Source of the DNA: Streptomyces paradoxus | GTDB taxonomy: Bacteria > Actinomycetota > Actinomycetes > Streptomycetales > Streptomycetaceae | Reading direction: 5' to 3' | Length of the DNA: 64,000 nucleotides | NCBI RefSeq assembly: GCF_014202475.1 | Contig: NZ_JACHGV010000007.1 | Span: 1-64,000 of the forward strand | Shown here: one piece after another, positions 62,239 to 64,000 of the stretch | Layout of the letters: every line of letters starts with the position of its first letter | How positions within the stretch are numbered: position 1 is the stretch's first letter | The notes under the pieces: generated by a model | Told to the model about the DNA's origin: nothing | The model's input: only the letters and a program-made list of their open reading frames with translations | Databases searched by the model: none | Program-made: the position numbers and the translations under genes

Positions 62239-63309
62239 CTAGCGGGCCATCTCCTCCTTCAGCGCTGCCAGGAACGCGTCCACGTCGTCCTCGGTCGTGT
62301 CGAAGCCGCACATCCAGCGGACGTCGCCCGCGGCCTCGTCCCAGAAGTAGAAGCGGAACCGCTTCTGGAGGCGCTCGCTCACGTCGTGGGGCAGGCGGGC
62401 GAAGACCGCGTTGACCTGCACCGGGTAGAGGACCTCCACACCGTGCACGGCCCGCACGCCCTCGGCGAGCCGCTGGGCCATCTCGTTGGCGTGCCCGGCG
62501 TTGCGCAGCCACAGGTCGCGGGCGAACAGGGCCTCCAGCTGCACCGACACGAAGCGCATCTTGGAGGCGAGCTGCATGGACAGCTTGCGCAGGTGCTTCA
62601 TGTGACTGACGGCGTCCTGGTTGAGGACCACGACGGCCTCGCCGAACATGGCCCCGTTCTTCGTGCCGCCCAGGGAGAGGATGTCGACGCCGGCGGCGTT
62701 GGTGAGCGTCCGCATCGGGACGTTCAGGGTGGCGGCGGCGTTGGCCAGCCGCGAGCCGTCCAGGTGCACCTTCATGCCGTGCGCGTGGGCGTGCTCGCAG
62801 AGGGCGCGTATCTCCTCCGGCGTGTAGACCGTGCCCAGCTCGGTGGCCTGGGCGATGGAGACCACCTGCGGCATCGCCCGGTGCTCGTCGTCCCAGCCGT
62901 AGGCCTGCCGGTCGATCAGCTCGGGCGTGAGCTTGCCGTCGGGTGCCGGGACGGTCAGCAGCTTCAGACCGCCGACCCGCTCCGGGGCGCCGCACTCGTC
63001 GACGTTGATGTGCGCGCTCTCGGCGCAGATCACCGCGCCCCAGCGGTCGGTGACCGCCTGGAGCGCGACGACGTTCGCGCCGGTGCCGTTGAAGACCGGG
63101 AACGCCTCGGCCGTGGGTCCGAAGTGGCTGCGGATCACCTGCTGGAGGTTCTCGGTGTAGGCGTCCTCGCCGTACGCGACCTGGTGCCCGCCGTTGGCCA
63201 GGGTCAGGGCGGCGAGGACCTCCGGGTGGACACCGGAGTAGTTGTCGCTGGCGAAACCGCGGACCTCGGGGTCGTGATGACGACGGGCGTCGGTCTTCGG
63301 CGGGTTCAC
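62239..63309 (-). CDS. PLP-dependent threonine aldolase / beta-eliminating lyase family
   Basis: 356 aa from the GTG at 63309, overlapping the SDR stop by 4 bp (GTGA). Fold type I: GFASDNYSGVHPEVLAALT near 18, FNGTGANVVALQAV near 72, VHLDGSRLANAA near 183 (PLP-stacking and Asp) and SLGGTKNGAMFGEAV near 212, with Lys217 or nearby forming the Schiff base. Probably cleaves low-specificity threonine-like substrates to glycine and an aldehyde. Co-transcribed with the SDR upstream. Confidence 0.92.
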   Translation of the reverse strand: MNPPKTDARRHHDPEVRGFASDNYSGVHPEVLAALTLANGGHQVAYGEDAYTENLQQVIRSHFGPTAEAFPVFNGTGANVVALQAVTDRWGAVICAESAHINVDECGAPERVGGLKLLTVPAPDGKLTPELIDRQAYGWDDEHRAMPQVVSIAQATELGTVYTPEEIRALCEHAHAHGMKVHLDGSRLANAAATLNVPMRTLTNAAGVDILSLGGTKNGAMFGEAVVVLNQDAVSHMKHLRKLSMQLASKMRFVSVQLEALFARDLWLRNAGHANEMAQRLAEGVRAVHGVEVLYPVQVNAVFARLPHDVSERLQKRFRFYFWDEAAGDVRWMCGFDTTEDDVDAFLAALKEEMAR

Positions 63310-64000
63310 GGCTTCTCGGTGAGCCACAGACGGTTTCCGTTCACTTCGGCGGCGGGCTTCTCCCAGACCTTGGCGATGGCCTCGGCCAGGTCCTTGACGT
63401 CGGTGAAGCCCGCGAACTTCGCGTTGGGCCGATCGGCGCGCATCGCGTCGTGGACCAGCGCCTTCACCACCAGGATCGCAGCAGCCGACGTCGGCCCCTC
63501 GGCACCCCCGGCCTTGCGGAAGTAGTCCGCCATGGCCAGCGTCCACGCCTCGGCCGCCGCCTTGCCGGCCGCGTAGGCGGCGTTGCCCGCGGTGGGCTTG
63601 CTGGCGCCCGCGGCGCTGATCAGCACGTACCGGCCGCGGTCGCTGCGCTGGAGCGCCTCGTGGAAGGCCAGCGAGGTGTGCTGCACGGTGCGCACCAGCA
63701 GCATCTCCAGGAAGTCCCAGTCGTCGAGGCTGGTCCGGGTGAAGGTCTCGCTGCCGCGCCAGCCGCCGACGAGGTGGACCAGGCCGTCGACGCGGCCGAA
63801 GTCCTTCTCGATACGGGTGGCCCAGTCGCGGGTGGCCCCCAGGTCCAGCAGATCGACCGTGTCACCGGTGACGGTGGCGCCGCCGGTCGCGTAGCTCGCC
63901 GCGTCCACCGCCTCCGCCAGCCGCTCCGGGTCGTTGTCCGACCCGATGACGGTCGCACCCGCCTCGGCCAGCCTGAGCAGTGCGGCCCGGCCGGCGGGCC
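63306..64000 (-). CDS. SDR oxidoreductase, N-terminus beyond the window
   Basis: The frame is open to the window edge: 231 codons are visible. Shows AGATVIGSDNDPERLAEAVD, VDGLVHLVGGWRG near the NAG-like motif, the catalytic SAAGASKPTAGNAAYAAGKA (Ser, then Tyr-x-x-x-Lys) and a C-terminal GFTDVKDLAEAIAKVWEKPA, then NGNRLWLTEKP. The N-terminal glycine loop is missing because of the window edge. Translationally coupled to the lyase gene. The atypical ending suggests a substrate other than simple alcohols. Confidence 0.9.
   Translation of the reverse strand, partial: PAGRAALLRLAEAGATVIGSDNDPERLAEAVDAASYATGGATVTGDTVDLLDLGATRDWATRIEKDFGRVDGLVHLVGGWRGSETFTRTSLDDWDFLEMLLVRTVQHTSLAFHEALQRSDRGRYVLISAAGASKPTAGNAAYAAGKAAAEAWTLAMADYFRKAGGAEGPTSAAAILVVKALVHDAMRADRPNAKFAGFTDVKDLAEAIAKVWEKPAAEVNGNRLWLTEKP

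Overview
The window looks like chromosomal DNA of a Streptomyces species. GC content is very high, with strong G/C bias at third codon positions and long mirror open frames opposite real genes. The gene content is typical of the genus: class F sortase, MmyB-type XRE regulator, mycothiol-dependent maleylpyruvate-isomerase-type protein, deazaflavin-type nitroreductase family, DUF3040, DUF4395, and many LacI/TetR/MarR/MerR/LuxR regulators. I see no rRNA, no convincing tRNA and no CRISPR array.

Layout. 1-3.2 kb: htpG, cut by the window edge and carrying a one-base frameshift, then a class F sortase and a secreted protein with three copies of a P(H/R)GGVHTGGG motif. 3.3-9.3 kb: a roughly 6-kb mobile island bounded by 11-bp terminal inverted repeats and a 14-bp direct repeat. 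It holds a truncated IS4-type transposase, a broken small membrane-protein gene, and, inserted in that gene, an IS5-type element with its own inverted repeats and CTAG target duplication. The inner element carries an internally deleted transposase plus a divergent SDR/MmyB-regulator pair as cargo. 9.3-11.2 kb: DUF3040 protein and a cation/H+ antiporter. 11.5-19.5 kb: a sugar-catabolic locus (sugar isomerase, MFS permease, GH106-type glycoside hydrolase, LacI repressor) tied together by shared operator-like palindromes. 19.6-24.2 kb: SHS-type MFS permease with a carbonic-anhydrase remnant behind it, MerR regulator with a SoxR-like operator facing a methyltransferase, and a ThuA plus Gfo/Idh/MocA pair.

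24.2-37 kb: glutamate-cysteine-ligase-family protein, MFS, SDR, MDMPI protein, a MarR/DHA2 efflux pair, a two-component system, a TetR with an iterated 19-bp operator array facing a deazaflavin-type nitroreductase, a geranylgeranyl-reductase-type flavoprotein and an M20 peptidase. 37.1-43.2 kb: a five-gene peptide ABC transporter operon with the unusual order permease C, binding protein, permease B, ATPase D, ATPase F. 43.5-48.8 kb: a TmrB-like kinase fused to NUDIX, two small proteins, and a UvrA paralogue with VOC and AraC partners.

48.9-56.4 kb: ROK kinase and divergent LacI, a GGCT-like protein, a membrane Ser/Thr kinase with a Cys-containing extracellular domain, and a DUF6986 aldolase-like protein with an in-frame insertion of a Streptomyces-type short repeat, divergent from a Tat-exported EEP-family protein. 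56.4-64 kb: etfBA, flavin reductase, membrane thioredoxin with divergent DUF4395, a PlsC acyltransferase, a B3/B4-domain protein, a transglutaminase-like protein, a PLP lyase and an SDR that runs off the window.

Several genes have a TANNNT-like -10 element 6-7 nt before the start codon and no Shine-Dalgarno sequence, so they are probably leaderless. Homology calls are from recognition of the protein sequences, not from database searches.
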